Assembly: GCA_020137815.1 (NCBI GenBank)
Contig: CM035355.1
Location: 7,128,597 to 7,192,596, forward strand
Source: Hormiphora californensis
Lineage: Eukaryota; Ctenophora; Tentaculata; Cydippida; Pleurobrachiidae
Reading direction: 5' to 3'
DNA: 64,000 bases
In this document: piece after piece, positions 50,594 through 61,700 of the stretch
Layout: every line of letters begins with the position of its first letter
Numbering within the stretch: position 1 is the stretch's first letter
The notes under the pieces: generated by a model
The model's input: the letters and a program-made list of their open reading frames with translations, nothing else
Database searches by the model: none
What the model was told of the DNA's origin: nothing
Translations under genes and position numbers: made by a program

Positions 50594-53500
50594 GAGGGAG
50601 AGAGAAAGAGAGGGAGTGTTTACCTTTTCGATCGCTCTGGAATTTACTAAGAAATGTAATCATCCGTTCCTTGTTCTTCAGCAGGATATCCAGAACTTCC
50701 CTTTTCTTGTTTGGGTTAGCTACAAAAATCTGGGAAGTAGAAAGAGATGAGCGTGAGTGGAAGTGGAAACGGAGTGGCAATCTCAACAGCTCACTTCACC
50801 AGTTAAAAGTTGTAACGAGATGGTGCGTGCTGCGCGTCTTTTAGGAATGCTTGTATGGGGTACTTTCATCACAACTGAATGGTCATGACGAGCGATAGCT
50901 CACCTTAAAGACGTGAAATGCCTCATAGGCGATGGAGCGACTACTATCCGCTAACATATTCATCATAAGCTTTAGGTTGTCAGCACTCCCAATGTACTTT
51001 TCCATTGTGATGTAATTGTGACGGTCCAATAGCATTTCTCCTAACAGCTGAGGGGAGAATGAAGGGGTCATAGAGGGTAAGATAAATGTATGGAGAGAGA
51101 TAGAGAATATAACAGATGGAGGAAGAAAGATTTGGAGAAAGAGAAACAGAGGACAGATAAAGATGGGAGAGAAAGAGAGACGGAGACAGAGAAAATACGA
51201 TTTTCCGAGGAAGAATAGGTAGAGAATGGGATTATTTTTGCCATTTCTGTGTATCGCATTTTCTCAATTTCTCAATTTCCATTTATCATCTGTGTGCATC
51301 TCTATCTCTCTCTCTATCACTCTCACTCTCTCACTCTCTATCTCTATTATTCTCTATCTCTCATATACACCTCTCTCCTTTCTCTTATTACCTTGAGCGA
51401 TTGACGTCGTGTTACATAATTGTCCGAGACTAGGAGCTTCTTATATTCGGTAAAAAATCTATCGTAATTCGTTTCTAAAAACTTGGCCACAACTGACTTG
51501 TGAATTGTGAGTAACTCCTGGAAAGAAAATAAAGCATATCAGGACGGGAATTTTATTTAAGAATAGGGGCGTTGAATGGAGAAAGGACAAAGGTGTAAAT
51601 GAAAAACAACATTACCTTAAAAGTTGTAAATGCATCTGATGCAATGTCAAATGTTGACACCTCAACGTATGTAAAAAAGTTAAAGAATTTCTCATCGTTC
51701 AGAACAATCCATCCCAGTTCCTCGTGTTTAATACACTCTCTTAGCACTAAACCAGAATGAAGAGCTATCTCCGGATGGTCGTACCTAGGAAATAAATGGG
51801 GATTTATTAACAAAGAGGGTGGAGTGGTGTGGGGTGGGGGTGGGGGCTGAGGTTTTTGAAGTCGCTTCAAAAACCTGATTTCGTCAACTTCAAAAACCTT
51901 CCTGCCGAAAACGAAGAGAGTTTATAGGACTAAAACAGATCATGTGACGTTAACCACTGCCACATTGTATACAATTGGGGTATCAAGTTACAATGTGAAG
52001 ACTGATGGAATGAGATGATAGCTTCTACTCGGCCGAGTAGAAGCTATCATCTCATTCCATAAATCCGTGTATACCGGTATACACGGATTTATATCCTTCT
52101 TTGATCTCCTTTTCCCTCTCTCATGTGGTCTGTGCACGATTGCCAACGGTATCGTCTCAAAATCAACTACAAATAACAAAACATCCAATGATAATAGCCT
52201 GCTAAAATGTTTGGAGAACAGGCGCGGACTGCAGTATCATCAAATCTTGGTTACGAAGTCACCCCTATTACTATTGAGCTTGTGCGGAGGGGTAATTTCA
52301 TTACCAACATCAGATCTATTTTCATACAGTAGACTCTTTAGAATCTTTTATACCTCTTCCTATCCCAAACTCTCGGCAAATAGAGTTTGATGACAAGCTA
52401 CTGCAGGGTACACGTGTGGACAAAGTTGCACACGCACACACTTATAATTCTCTCTTTCTCTCTTTTTATCTCCCTCTCTTTCTCTCTCACAATGTTTCCC
52501 TCTCTCTTTCCCTCTCTTTTTATCTCTCTCATGTGTTGCTGTACACATGGTAAAATGTCGACAAGTGTAGAGCTCGATATTATATGCTCTATGTTGTGTC
52601 GAAACATTAAAACTGCGTTGGGAGAGAGAATGATACCAGATAAAGAGAGTCAGTCAGAGGGAGAAATGGAGAGATAAAAAGATCAGTCAAGAGATACTAT
52701 GATGAAGATACATGTCAGGCAAATATAATTGGAAGAATTGATATATCTACCTGATAAGGAAGTGACAAGAATATATTTGAATATGACAGGAACCATCAAA
52801 AGACAACAAGTGGTACTGGTGCAAGTGGTACTGGCGGTACCATTGGTACTGGTGGTACAAGTGGTACTGATACAAGTGGTATTGATACAAGTGGTATTAT
52901 TTGAGGGTAACCACTACCTATAAACAAGTCTGTCAATATGTACTTACCCCAGGATAAGATTATCAAGAATATCCCTGTTGGCATTGATGTAGTCGACAGT
53001 GGGATACCGGCACCCAATCTGTCGTTTTAGTAGACTACTCAATATCTGGCTAACATACTTCTTACCCTACAGATAAAGTTGGTGAAAAGTCAGATACTAA
53101 TGCAGCATCGTAAATATACACAACTTCTATTATACGAGGATTTTACTTGCAGAAAGTTTTCTTTTTAATTTCTAATTCGCCCTCCCATGACCCCAATCGT
53201 ACCTCAAAATCGATGTGTCGCAATGCCTTGATGAGAAGCTGAATAATGTTATTAGCGTGTAATTCCTGTGACAGTTGAACTATCACCTCAAGCTGGGGTT
53301 CCTGATCTGGAAGGAGCAGTGTAAGTAAGGGGCCTAAAGTCAAGGGTGGACAGGAGTTAACAGGGGATATTACACATCTAACAAGCACGGTTTCACAGTT
53401 CTTGTATTGTAATTTGTACGGGTTGAAAAAGGGGGGGGGGGAAGGGGTAAGAGCGAAACATTAAACATGATCAGAGTAAGATTCTTTTGCACGTATCTAC

Positions 53501-53952
53501 GTAGTATCTTCAACTACAGCTAGGTAAATGAGATATGTTTCAGGTTTCTTGAACGTACCAGTTGTACCCAGAAGAGCATGTTTCACGTTTAACATATTCT
53601 TCGTCACATCATCATTCACCTAAACAATCCAGTATTACAATCACCATTATAACTGTAATGATACCTCGTTTACCTCTTCTCAGAGTTGCCTTGCTCGTTT
53701 CAATGTGCCCCGCACGGCGAAACCTCTTTTACAAATGTGAGGAGGAATATAACATAACAGTTTGAGAGCAAGCATGAGTCTATATTTTTACAGCAATTAG
53801 CGATCTTGAATCTTCAAATCCCTTACCTTTTTGATATTTTTCTGGTTAACTGCTTCGTTTTCGTGTTCCTTCTCAAGTTGAAGTAGGGCAGACTTGAGAT
53901 TTTGGACCAGTTGCTGGGGTGTCTTCTCTTTTTGGAAGAGGGTCAAGGGCAT
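50378..53952 (-). CDS. CAB39: Calcium-binding protein 39 (MO25), complete, 9 exons
   Basis: Exons (minus) 53827-53952, 53559-53619, 53203-53306, 52948-53066, 51616-51784, 51392-51517, 50904-51047, 50624-50729 and 50378-50475 give 350 residues, all phases consistent. Diagnostic segments: [119 protein letters not shown] and [12 protein letters not shown]25 is an armadillo-like helical scaffold that binds STRAD and activates LKB1 and related germinal-centre kinases. Length is typical for the family (about 341). Intron 4 (51785-52947) contains two abutting perfect palindromes and a 61-bp MITE. Confidence 0.96.
50489..50590. repeat. (GA)n microsatellite in CAB39 intron 8
   Basis: About 100 bp of nearly pure GA repeat, which read on the coding strand provides a long CT tract before the last exon's acceptor at 50476. 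Confidence 0.95.
52005..52092. repeat. Two abutting perfect palindromes (56 nt and 34 nt)
   Basis: 52005-52060 (arm ATGGAATGAGATGATAGCTT..., centre CGGCCG, 28-bp arms) and 52059-52092 (arm ATAAATCCGTGTATACC, centre CCGG, 17-bp arms) overlap by 2 nt. Both are exact and have no loop. They lie in CAB39 intron 4. Confidence 0.95.
52247..52307. mobile_element. 61-bp TTGGTTACG-family MITE in CAB39 intron 4
   Basis: TTGGTTACGAAGTCACCCC ... GGGGTAATTTCATTACCAA, flanked by CATCAAATC (52238-52246) and CATCAGATC (52308-52316), a 9-bp duplication with one mismatch. Confidence 0.82.
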
Positions 53953-54038
53953 ATCCCGGCACCCTGGGTTTCAACGCAATACACCTATTTCTAACGGCAG
54001 GTAGGTTTACAAATTTCCAAAATTTCTTAAAATGAATA

Positions 54039-54336
54039 GTGAACCATAATAAAGTTTAAGAGCGTCCAAGAGCGCACCCCATCCAAGAAAGACCAAAATC
54101 AAGATCACACCACAATCAAGAGAGACCAAATCAAGAGCGCACCACAATCAAGAGAGACCAAATCAAGAGCGCACCACAATCAAGAGAGACCAAATCAAGA
54201 GCACACCACATCAAGAGAGTTCCCCGTCCAGAAGATACCAGATGTTGTGCGCTCTTGAATTTGGTCTCTCTTGATTGTGGTGCGCTCTTGATTTTAGTCT
54301 CTCTTGATTGTGGTGCGCTCTTTTATTTTGGTTCAC
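54039..54336. mobile_element. 298-bp TA-flanked MITE of GAGCGCACCACAATCAAGAG units
   Basis: Ends GTGAACCATAATAAAG and ATTTTGGTTCAC are inverse, with TA at both sides (54037-54038, 54337-54338). The interior has tandem ATCAAGAGAGACCAAATC / AAGAGCGCACCACA units in the left half and their inverse in the right half. Confidence 0.8.
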
Positions 54337-54338
54337 TA

Positions 54339-54964
54339 TGGGACGTGGACTGTGGAGAATATGGGTTTAGAGGTGAAACTCTTCCCCGTTAGCGTATAGG
54401 AGAAAAAGTTCAGTAAGCACAGGGGCCGCCCCAGCACCAATATTTTGGTGGGGTGCTGTGGCCGAATTCCACAATCCAACCTCAAGCCTAGCGACCTCAG
54501 TATCGCGAAGCGGCGCCGAGGGAGCTGCGGCAGGTGCCAGGTGGTCTGGGCTCTGGGCGAGGGGGGTCCCCACTCCCCCGAAAGGGTCCAGGATCGGTCA
54601 TCGGAACACTGAACACATGATGGATGTTGGGGCCGGGCGAAACCCCCGGAGATTTTTTTCATTTATGATGGATTTTAAGCAGTCTGGAACAATTTTTAAC
54701 GATTTTTAGCTTTGAGGAAAGCAAATTTAAAAAGTCAAAACCAGATTCTAACTTTTCGGCCCGTTTTTCGTACAAATTTCAGACGAATTTCTGTAAATTT
54801 AATGATCCCAACGACCCCTAACCATCCCTAACCACCCTTAACCACCCCAAAGATCCCAAACGCCCCCTATCTGGGCTCAGTGTTGCTTCAAAAGCTATCC
54901 AAAAAAATTAAAACTTCTTTTTTAAAAATTTCAGTAATTTTTTTTTGAAAAAAAGATAAGAGGT
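54339..54964. other. No host gene seen; probable retroelement-derived sequence
   Basis: 54460-54660 is GC-rich with short open frames on both strands that I cannot assign. 54700-54960 is AT-rich with tandem AACCACCC/AACCATCC motifs and leads into the CR1-like tail. Confidence 0.35.
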
Positions 54965-55240
54965 TTGAAGGTTCATCCACGGCGAGGTCTCCTAGCAGAA
55001 TACCCGGACCTTTACACTTCGGCCCAAGATTCAATTGAGACCATCAGGGAAGGATCATTCTCAGTGAGGTCAGTCAAGCTCTTCAATAGGATGCCGAAAG
55101 AAGTTCGAAGATGCGAAACACTAGAGGATCTCAAAGTTTCTCTCGGCAAGTTCCTGGATGGTATACCTGATCACCCTCCAGTTCGGGGCTACAGGAGTCC
55201 CAACGACAACTCATTGGTTACACTGCTCCCCCCTGGGTAG
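54965..55240 (+). pseudogene. CR1-like retrotransposon C-terminal fragment
   Basis: The frame reads SVRSVKLFNRMPKEVRRCET, LEDLKVSLGKFLDGIPDHPP, then VRGYRSPNDNS and stop. The arrangement F-N-x-(L/M)-P, the leucine spacing and PPVRGY-x-S-x-ND match the end of the RT protein at 10626-11915. No RT core precedes it in the window, so this is a 5'-truncated copy. Confidence 0.8.
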
Positions 55241-55806
55241 TGTATGTTGGTCACTGCATCATTCACATCATTGTACGTAGAAGCATCATGCTGAGAACGT
55301 GGTATATTTGTCTTTATAATGCATTGTATGCCGAATCTAATTTTGTAAACTTTGTAAACTTGTAAACTTGTAAACTTTGTAAACTTTGTAAGTTGTCTGC
55401 GCGGCGTTGGTAAACAATGCATGCCGCTGCAATTGAACGCCGCGCGCGTTTTCATTAAAACCTTTACACAAAAAACAAGATGGCCGTTTCAAGTTTCCTT
55501 TTTGAGATGGCCGTTTTTGTCCGATCTCCCCGGCCAGCGTTAAAATCTGGGTGTTTTGGGAGTGCTGACAAACGGTTTTTAGGGTTAGGACTAAAGTAGG
55601 GTTAGGGGTATGGTTGGGGTTTGGGTTTGGGTTAGGCCTTGACATTCCCTACCAGATAACTTTGAATCAGCCAAAAAGGTTGAGTCGTTTGGCGGTTAGA
55701 GCCATTTTAGTGAATCAACTTTTTTCGTAGCGCGCACCTGTAAACGAAAAGTAAATTATAATAAATTACCCACACACCGTCATACTCTCATACTCCCTCT
55801 CTCTGC
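55241..55806. other. GTAAACTT repeats and degenerate TTAGGG-like stretch
   Basis: 55340-55390 has about six copies of GTAAACTT(TGTAAACTT). 55576-55640 (TTTTTAGGGTTAGGACTAAAG and GTTTGGGTTTGGGTTAGGCC) resembles degenerate telomeric repeat, too short and imperfect to call an interstitial telomere. No gene. Confidence 0.5.
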
Positions 55807-56061
55807 TCACTTGTCTCGAAAGTCTACATCTTCCACACTGACTGGGACAACCCTTCTCTTGGTTCCCCGAAGCGCAACAAGAGTTGATCTTAACAAACTG
55901 AATCGTGTCTTTTCTCGGATGAAGGACATGGTTTCAGCGTAACTCTCCTTGTGCTTGTCGCAAATCCTCCTGGCCGCTTCTTCCTCTACCGCAAAACCTC
56001 CCGATGTGGAGAATACAAGGGGCGTGAAGGAACCCTGCTCCACGTCTTGTACCCTTCGCAT
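55807..56061 (-). pseudogene. Retroelement C-terminal fragment (third copy, diverged)
   Basis: The frame VEQGSFTPLVFSTSGGFAVE, then ICDKHKESYAETMSFIREKT, RFSLLRSTLVALRG is the same C-terminal domain as at 9908 and 46627, but much diverged. It therefore comes from another subfamily. No upstream RT. Confidence 0.7.
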
Positions 56062-56100
56062 ATAGGCCAGCTTCTTTTGGTTTTGGTGCTGTTTATACAG

Positions 56101-56295
56101 GTTGGAGATGGGCCTCCGAACACCCAGATCGTAACGGCGCCCGATCTCCCCGGTGCGAGTGACCTGTCATGGACTGCGTTGTATGTATACTGTAATCAAT
56201 TACCGCAGAATTTAGGAATGGAAGTGACTAAGGAAAAATGTCAAATTGATTACACTAATTTGGACAATTATCTAAAAAATCTTAAATTATACTAA
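56101..56295 (+). CDS. Possible terminal exon of an unknown gene or retroelement piece
   Basis: After a TTTATACAG acceptor-like site, 64 codons are open: VGDGPPNTQIVTAPDLPGAS, DLSWTALYVYCNQLPQNLGM, EVTKEKCQIDYTNLDN, to a TAA at 56293-56295. I do not recognise it and found no convincing upstream exon. It could equally be chance. Confidence 0.25.
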   Translation, partial: VGDGPPNTQIVTAPDLPGASDLSWTALYVYCNQLPQNLGMEVTKEKCQIDYTNLDNYLKNLKLY

Positions 56296-56395
56296 GGTTG
56301 AATATGTGCCCCATTCTCTCTCGCTGATGATTGACACTTTTGTTTCCTTTTACTCTAGCTCTTTAGGGAGTGTACGGATCAATTGATTGGTTGCT

Positions 56396-57110
56396 AGACT
56401 GCAATGCCAGTGAACGGTAAATGCCAGTGAACGGTAAATGAGGTATAAACTCTGGCCACTGGCGCGTTATTTCAGATAACTTTCTCCCAGCGCGCCGCTG
56501 GGAGAAGTTAGCTGAAGTTTATCCGCCGCTGGCGGATAAACTGGTTTAAATCACGACGACGATCCCGAGGCGGAGCCGAGGGAGAGGCGGAGGGGTTTAA
56601 ACCTATAACGTGCCAGTGGTCAGAGTTTATAGGTTATATACCCTGCTTTAGTTGTTTATTTCAAGTATTACACACCAACAAGAGAGAGAACACTAATCAA
56701 AACACTCAAAGAGGACTGAGAAATAGTTAAAACACCTCACAATTGAGTGTACACTGTTTGGTAACAGTTACTAAGCAGTTGCTAAGGAAAGAGAGTGAAA
56801 GAAATAGCCTGATAAGGGGCATGTCACACATAACACAGAGGAAGAGATAGTGAGACAAAAGGGGAGATAAAGAGAGAGTAATTGACGGAATGTGTCCTTT
56901 CTTTCTCTCCAATGTAGTGTGTAAGTGTTGCACATAGTGTTCCCTCTGTATTTTAGTAAGAACTGATCATTTACACACACTTTGAATGTTCAAAATAAAT
57001 AACCTGCCAGTGGGAAATAATCTGCCGCTGGACTGGCTGTTTATTGAGAGCGCGCTAGTGGGACTGGCGGGTTATTTAAGTTAGCAGGGTATATATGTCA
57101 GTGAACGATC
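56396..57110. repeat. Cluster of GC-rich palindromes and CCAGTGAACGGTAAATG repeats
   Basis: Contains direct repeats of TGCCAGTGAACGGTAAATG at 56409. Hairpins include TCTCCCAGCGCGCCGCTGGGAGA and GTTTATCCGCCGCTGGCGGATAAAC. Inverted GGTATAAACTCTGGCCACTGG / CCAGTGGTCAGAGTTTATA bound about 200 bp. Near 57000 similar CCAGTGGGA motifs recur. It looks like a nest of small foldback repeats; no gene. Confidence 0.55.
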
Positions 57111-57393
57111 GGGTCCCTTTAGTAGTCCGTCTTATAGTTTTAATTGTTAGCAGTTTAATTAGTAAATACACGTGGTATACACACTTGCTTTTCTAACAAC
57201 TCTAACAACACCTAAATAGCAGAAAATATTACATTTGACCATTTGTAATTGCTGCACTCAGCGCATGATTGTAAAATCTGGGAGGTATTCGGTTCTGAAA
57301 CACCCATACTCGGCGACTCAGGTTTTTTCAATTACTATTGGACTGGGTCCCTTAAACTTGTTCCTCAAATAAAGAATTGTTCAAACTTCACCA

Positions 57394-58440
57394 CTAACCA
57401 GACGTTATCGCGACATCTGACTCTGTTTTCGCAGCTGCTCCCCTCGATTTATAAACGACTACTGGAGGACTAGTAGCTGGACTGGCTCTCCTTGTTATCT
57501 TCTTATACCCCAAACAAGCTGCATCAGACATCGCTTTTCTCAGAGCTTTATTCGTTACAAACTGAACCAGACAGTTGTATGCTGAATTGGCTACTGGTGC
57601 AAAGCAATAAATAACAAACTGGAAGACTCCTTTGTCCGCATTTGTCAGGATATCTGTATTATACAACAATTTTGATGTATAAGCGATCTGGAGAAAGGAA
57701 AGGCCGATACCCAGAGCCAGGACAACTTTAACACTTCTTCTCCTCTGTCCCTCGGACTCCATGGATCCCTTTTTTATCAGAAAGCAAACGGACTGAACCA
57801 TGCACGTAGCTGCACACAGAAAGTATATGAAGATGAGAATGTAAAAACCAAGATAAGTGGACATGAGGTTATCACTATGAAATATGTCCTCTTGATTATC
57901 GTTGTGTTGCGTATAGATATTCAGGCCGGACTCTCTGGAAAACCAGAGTGTTATGATCATGGTTAAGAAGTTGATCAGGATGACCCCTCCAACCACCCTG
58001 TAAAGAGTCCCCATTGAGTGCACTGCAAAGGGCTTGATGATAGCGTGGTTCCTGTACATGTACATGATACACGTGAAGCTCATGGAACACAAGATGAGGG
58101 TGTAATTGATGAGAATATTGAAGCCGTTGAAATGTGTCATTGGTGAAAATGCCAGGATGGTATCATCAGATCGGAGGAGGTAGTAGGTGTAGAGGATTGG
58201 GAAGTATGAGTTTCCCAGGAGGTCGGATACCGCCAGGCCGCAGAATAGAAAGGATGAGGTAGATCGGCGTGCTGTAGGTAACTTGGTGAGGATGATAAAA
58301 GGTGCAATGGTAACTGTTATCAAGAACATGGGTAGGAGTTCGAGGGTGAAAACGATGTTCAAGTAGGAGGCAGTTTCGGCGTAGAATGTGAGGTTTCCAG
58401 TTGTTTTGTTGACATAGTAGGATGAACCAAAGATTGCCAT
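57394..58440 (-). CDS. Intronless seven-transmembrane receptor, divergent class A-like
   Basis: 348 codons from ATG 58440-58438. Short N-terminus with glycosylation sites (NKT, NLT), then seven hydrophobic helices, e.g. LLPMFLITVTIAPFIILTKL (TM1), TSSFLFCGLAVSDLLGNSYF (TM2), ILINYTLILCSMSFTCIMYM (TM3), GGVILINFLTMIITLWFSRE (TM4), GFYILIFIYFLCAATCMVQS (TM5), VVLALGIGLSFLQIAYTSKL (TM6) and FVIYCFAPVANSAYNCLVQF (TM7). The LAVSDLLGN motif in TM2 is rhodopsin-like. The DRY position at the end of TM3 reads YRN, and NPxxY reads NSAYN. These departures suggest an orphan, lineage-specific receptor. Tail has RRASPATSPP. Ligand unknown. Confidence 0.82.
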   Translation of the reverse strand: MAIFGSSYYVNKTTGNLTFYAETASYLNIVFTLELLPMFLITVTIAPFIILTKLPTARRSTSSFLFCGLAVSDLLGNSYFPILYTYYLLRSDDTILAFSPMTHFNGFNILINYTLILCSMSFTCIMYMYRNHAIIKPFAVHSMGTLYRVVGGVILINFLTMIITLWFSRESGLNIYTQHNDNQEDIFHSDNLMSTYLGFYILIFIYFLCAATCMVQSVCFLIKKGSMESEGQRRRSVKVVLALGIGLSFLQIAYTSKLLYNTDILTNADKGVFQFVIYCFAPVANSAYNCLVQFVTNKALRKAMSDAACLGYKKITRRASPATSPPVVVYKSRGAAAKTESDVAITSG

Positions 58441-58752
58441 TTTCCTAGGAAATATTTTTATTATATCAACGACATGACAAAGATAAATTATAAACTAGAA
58501 CTAGCTCAGCAAAGTAAGCATACTTTTAAAATAGGATAACAAAATCGGCCTTCATTATAGATAATCACTCAGGAATCGTATATATCGTATAGTTTAGTGG
58601 TTGTTGCCATGACATACTATATAATAATAAACTCTAAAAAACTAGCTTTTATTTAAGTAAAACTGATCGTTTACATTTAATAACCCCAATTTACTAACCA
58701 CTCCAGCCACATTATAATAGTAGTACTAACCACCCCGACCCCACAATAGTAG
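58441..58752. promoter_or_regulatory. Divergent intergenic region between the GPCR and NUP155
   Basis: 312 bp separates the divergently transcribed GPCR (-) and NUP155 (+). It is AT-rich with no clear core motif and may be a shared promoter region. Confidence 0.4.
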
Positions 58753-61700
58753 ATGATGTTGGGGACATCAATAGCTCACAACGTGACTCTCTCCTCGAAA
58801 CACCAGCCCAGTTTTGATAGCCTAGAGAGCGCTGCAAAGCACATTGATTCCTCTCTACAAAGTGACAGGTTGTACTCCGAGCTGGATGTACTGCTGAGGA
58901 ATGCAAGACATGCAGGTGGAACCCTGGTAAGATATTTCATCACCCTTAAAAATATACAGCCGGAACCCATAATTACCGGACCGATACATTTCCCCCAATG
59001 TAACGTAGGACATTACAATATTTCACCCCTATTTACGTGGTAATATCCCTTCTCCCGTGCATCAGGAGATCGGTAGGTCAGGGTCTGACTGTATCACAAC
59101 CCTCCCAACAAACACATGCAGCTCACGAAAAACATATAACACATCTGTCGCATATTCATGCGGTACCCACACGATCGAAACAAGACATGCGAAGAATAAC
59201 AACGTTTGCTGCTACCACAGGACGTTGTCACATAGTAACTGGTCCACCATTACCCGCAACCTAACCGAGCATTAGTGGCCATCACAAAACATTAGTCTGT
59301 CTTTGGGGGGGGGGGTGCATGTGTCCTCTCTCTCTCACCTGCTGCATATATGGCATAAAATGTCAACAAGAAACTAGGTTTCACTATCATGGACAAACGT
59401 TAGGCCACAACGTGACATTCCATAAACAACATCGCGGTTATTATAAAACTACTGCACCTGGTGTATATATTACTAAATTCCCTACCTATATGGATTAGGG
59501 ACGTACAATAATTATCTAATTCTTCTCCGTCCTGTGAGGAAACGATATAATAAAGGATGTAGCTAGGGAATCTGATACACCTTCTCTAATATTCACTGTC
59601 TAGTACACTTGCTAACACACTTTCTAAAACACTCGCCAACACACTTTCTAACACTATCTTTCTTCCAGACTGGTATGACAGACGGAGATTACCCATCTCT
59701 GGCCTCCCATGGCCTTGCCTCCGTGCCCCTAATAGGACCTGTACGACACGTCCCACTACCGGCTGAGCTATCAGAACAGTTTACACATGTGCAATGTAAC
59801 TGTATCATGGGGTTATTACCTACTATCCGTGAGTAACAATCATTTTGTTATTTCAAGGCCCAGTTATTGTCTGTGAAAATAACAAATCACCCACACTTTA
59901 GTAGATAAACATGTTTGACCCCCCCCCCCTAGAGAGAGGTTGGGTGACGATAGACTCGGATATATTCTTCTGGAACTATGAGACAGGTGGTGACCTGGCC
60001 TACTACGAGGGCCTAGCAGAAGTGGTCCTTACAGTTGGACTGGTAGCTCCCAAACCTGGGGTGTTCCAACCTCATATCAAATTTCTCCTGGTTGTCTGTA
60101 CTGCTAGTGAAATTGTAGTGCTGGGAGTAACTTTTGAGAGTGAGGGAGATGATCAATATGCACTGATGCACCTGCAGCCTAACCCTCTATTTGCTATCAG
60201 TAGTGATGGAGTCAATGTGGTTCAGGTATGTCCTAATCATCTAAACTTGAAATATTGATTGTCCTCTCTAACCTCTGACATACTATTATTCCAAAGTAAT
60301 CCATCCCCGGTCCCCTAACATCTATCCCATCAACCCCTAAACATCGTGTACCCCTAAACCTTGTGTAACCTCTAACCTCTTAACCTCTGTACCCTTAAAC
60401 CAGGTGCGAGGTACCCCAGAGGGCCGGATATTCCTGGCAGGTGCTAACGGCCACCTCTACGAACTTCAATACCAATCCTATCTGTCATGGTTTGGAAAAC
60501 GATGTAAATTAGTCAACCAGAGCTCTTCCTACTTCAGCTTTCTCGTTCCTTCAGGTGAGTTAGATATGTGATCTGTTGCCCCTCTCCGAGATAGATATGT
60601 GACCTACTCCCTGAGAGGGCAGAATATTCCGAATATTTGATCCACCCTCTGAGATAGACAAATATGTGATCCGCCCCGTGATATGGGAGAGACGTGACTC
60701 CTAACCGTCCTGGCCCCCTGGCCCCTGGTAATGTGATCCCGCCTGTCTGACGTAACAAGGATCGAATTTCAATTACTCCTGTCACGGGTACTCCTTCACA
60801 AAATATGCCACTGAGTGATATCTGAGAGGGAGGGTTCAACTATCAACCGATTAGCATGCACTCCAATGGCCCATACTTTCACTTTTAAACCCTACACCAC
60901 CATCTATTGACCATCCACAATCACTGTCTACTGTCTAGTAATCACTGCTTATAATCCTTTTTCAACAATGATGACTGATTTCTCTATTGCCTCCATCCTT
61001 GGATTGCCTACTACTAAACCAGTCTACACTCCTCCTACCCTTCCTTCCAAGTCGATCCAACAGCCTACCTCTCCTCTCCAACTACACATTGATGAACTGA
61101 TGCGACTCCAACATCTCCTGCAACTTGCCCGACCTACCGAGAACTCCCCAGCCACTCCTAATTCTACTACACCAGCACGAAAGAGGACCCGAGAACCTTC
61201 TCCCTCCTCCACTCCAACCGCAGCAAAGAGGACTAAACGAGTGGACAGTTCTACCTCCTCAGGCAGTAGTTCTCCCTCTGGCTCCCTAATCGGCTCCCCG
61301 ACTACATCCCCATCTACCACCGTGTCCTTCAGCACGCCCTTCCTGACATCCTACCAGACCCATTCTCCAACCACAACCCCCTACCACCTCTCTGCTTCCT
61401 ATCTCAACCTGCCCCGGGGAGGAAAGTTCAAACACCGGAGGAGCAAGTTTACCAGCGCCCAGATTGATGTTCTACTGATGGAGTTTGAGCAGCACCCTTA
61501 TCTGACAGCCACGAGAAGGAGGGAGATCGCTAAATCCACGGATATGCCAGAGAGGAGTGTTCAGATTTGGTTTAGCAACCGGAGGATGTCAGAGAAGAAG
61601 ATGAAGAAGTGATTTATTGTGTGTGTACTATTATCATTCTGAAAATAACTCGTGATTCCAAACTGACTAGAACACAATTCAAACGTACTAGACTGCTCGT

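Noticed and set aside
50288-50786. Arg/Glu and Ser/Leu repeat ORFs
   Set aside because: Arise from the GA microsatellite in CAB39 intron 8.
55576-55640. Interstitial telomere (TTAGGG)n
   Set aside because: Only scattered TTAGGG-like and GTTTGGG motifs; too short and irregular.
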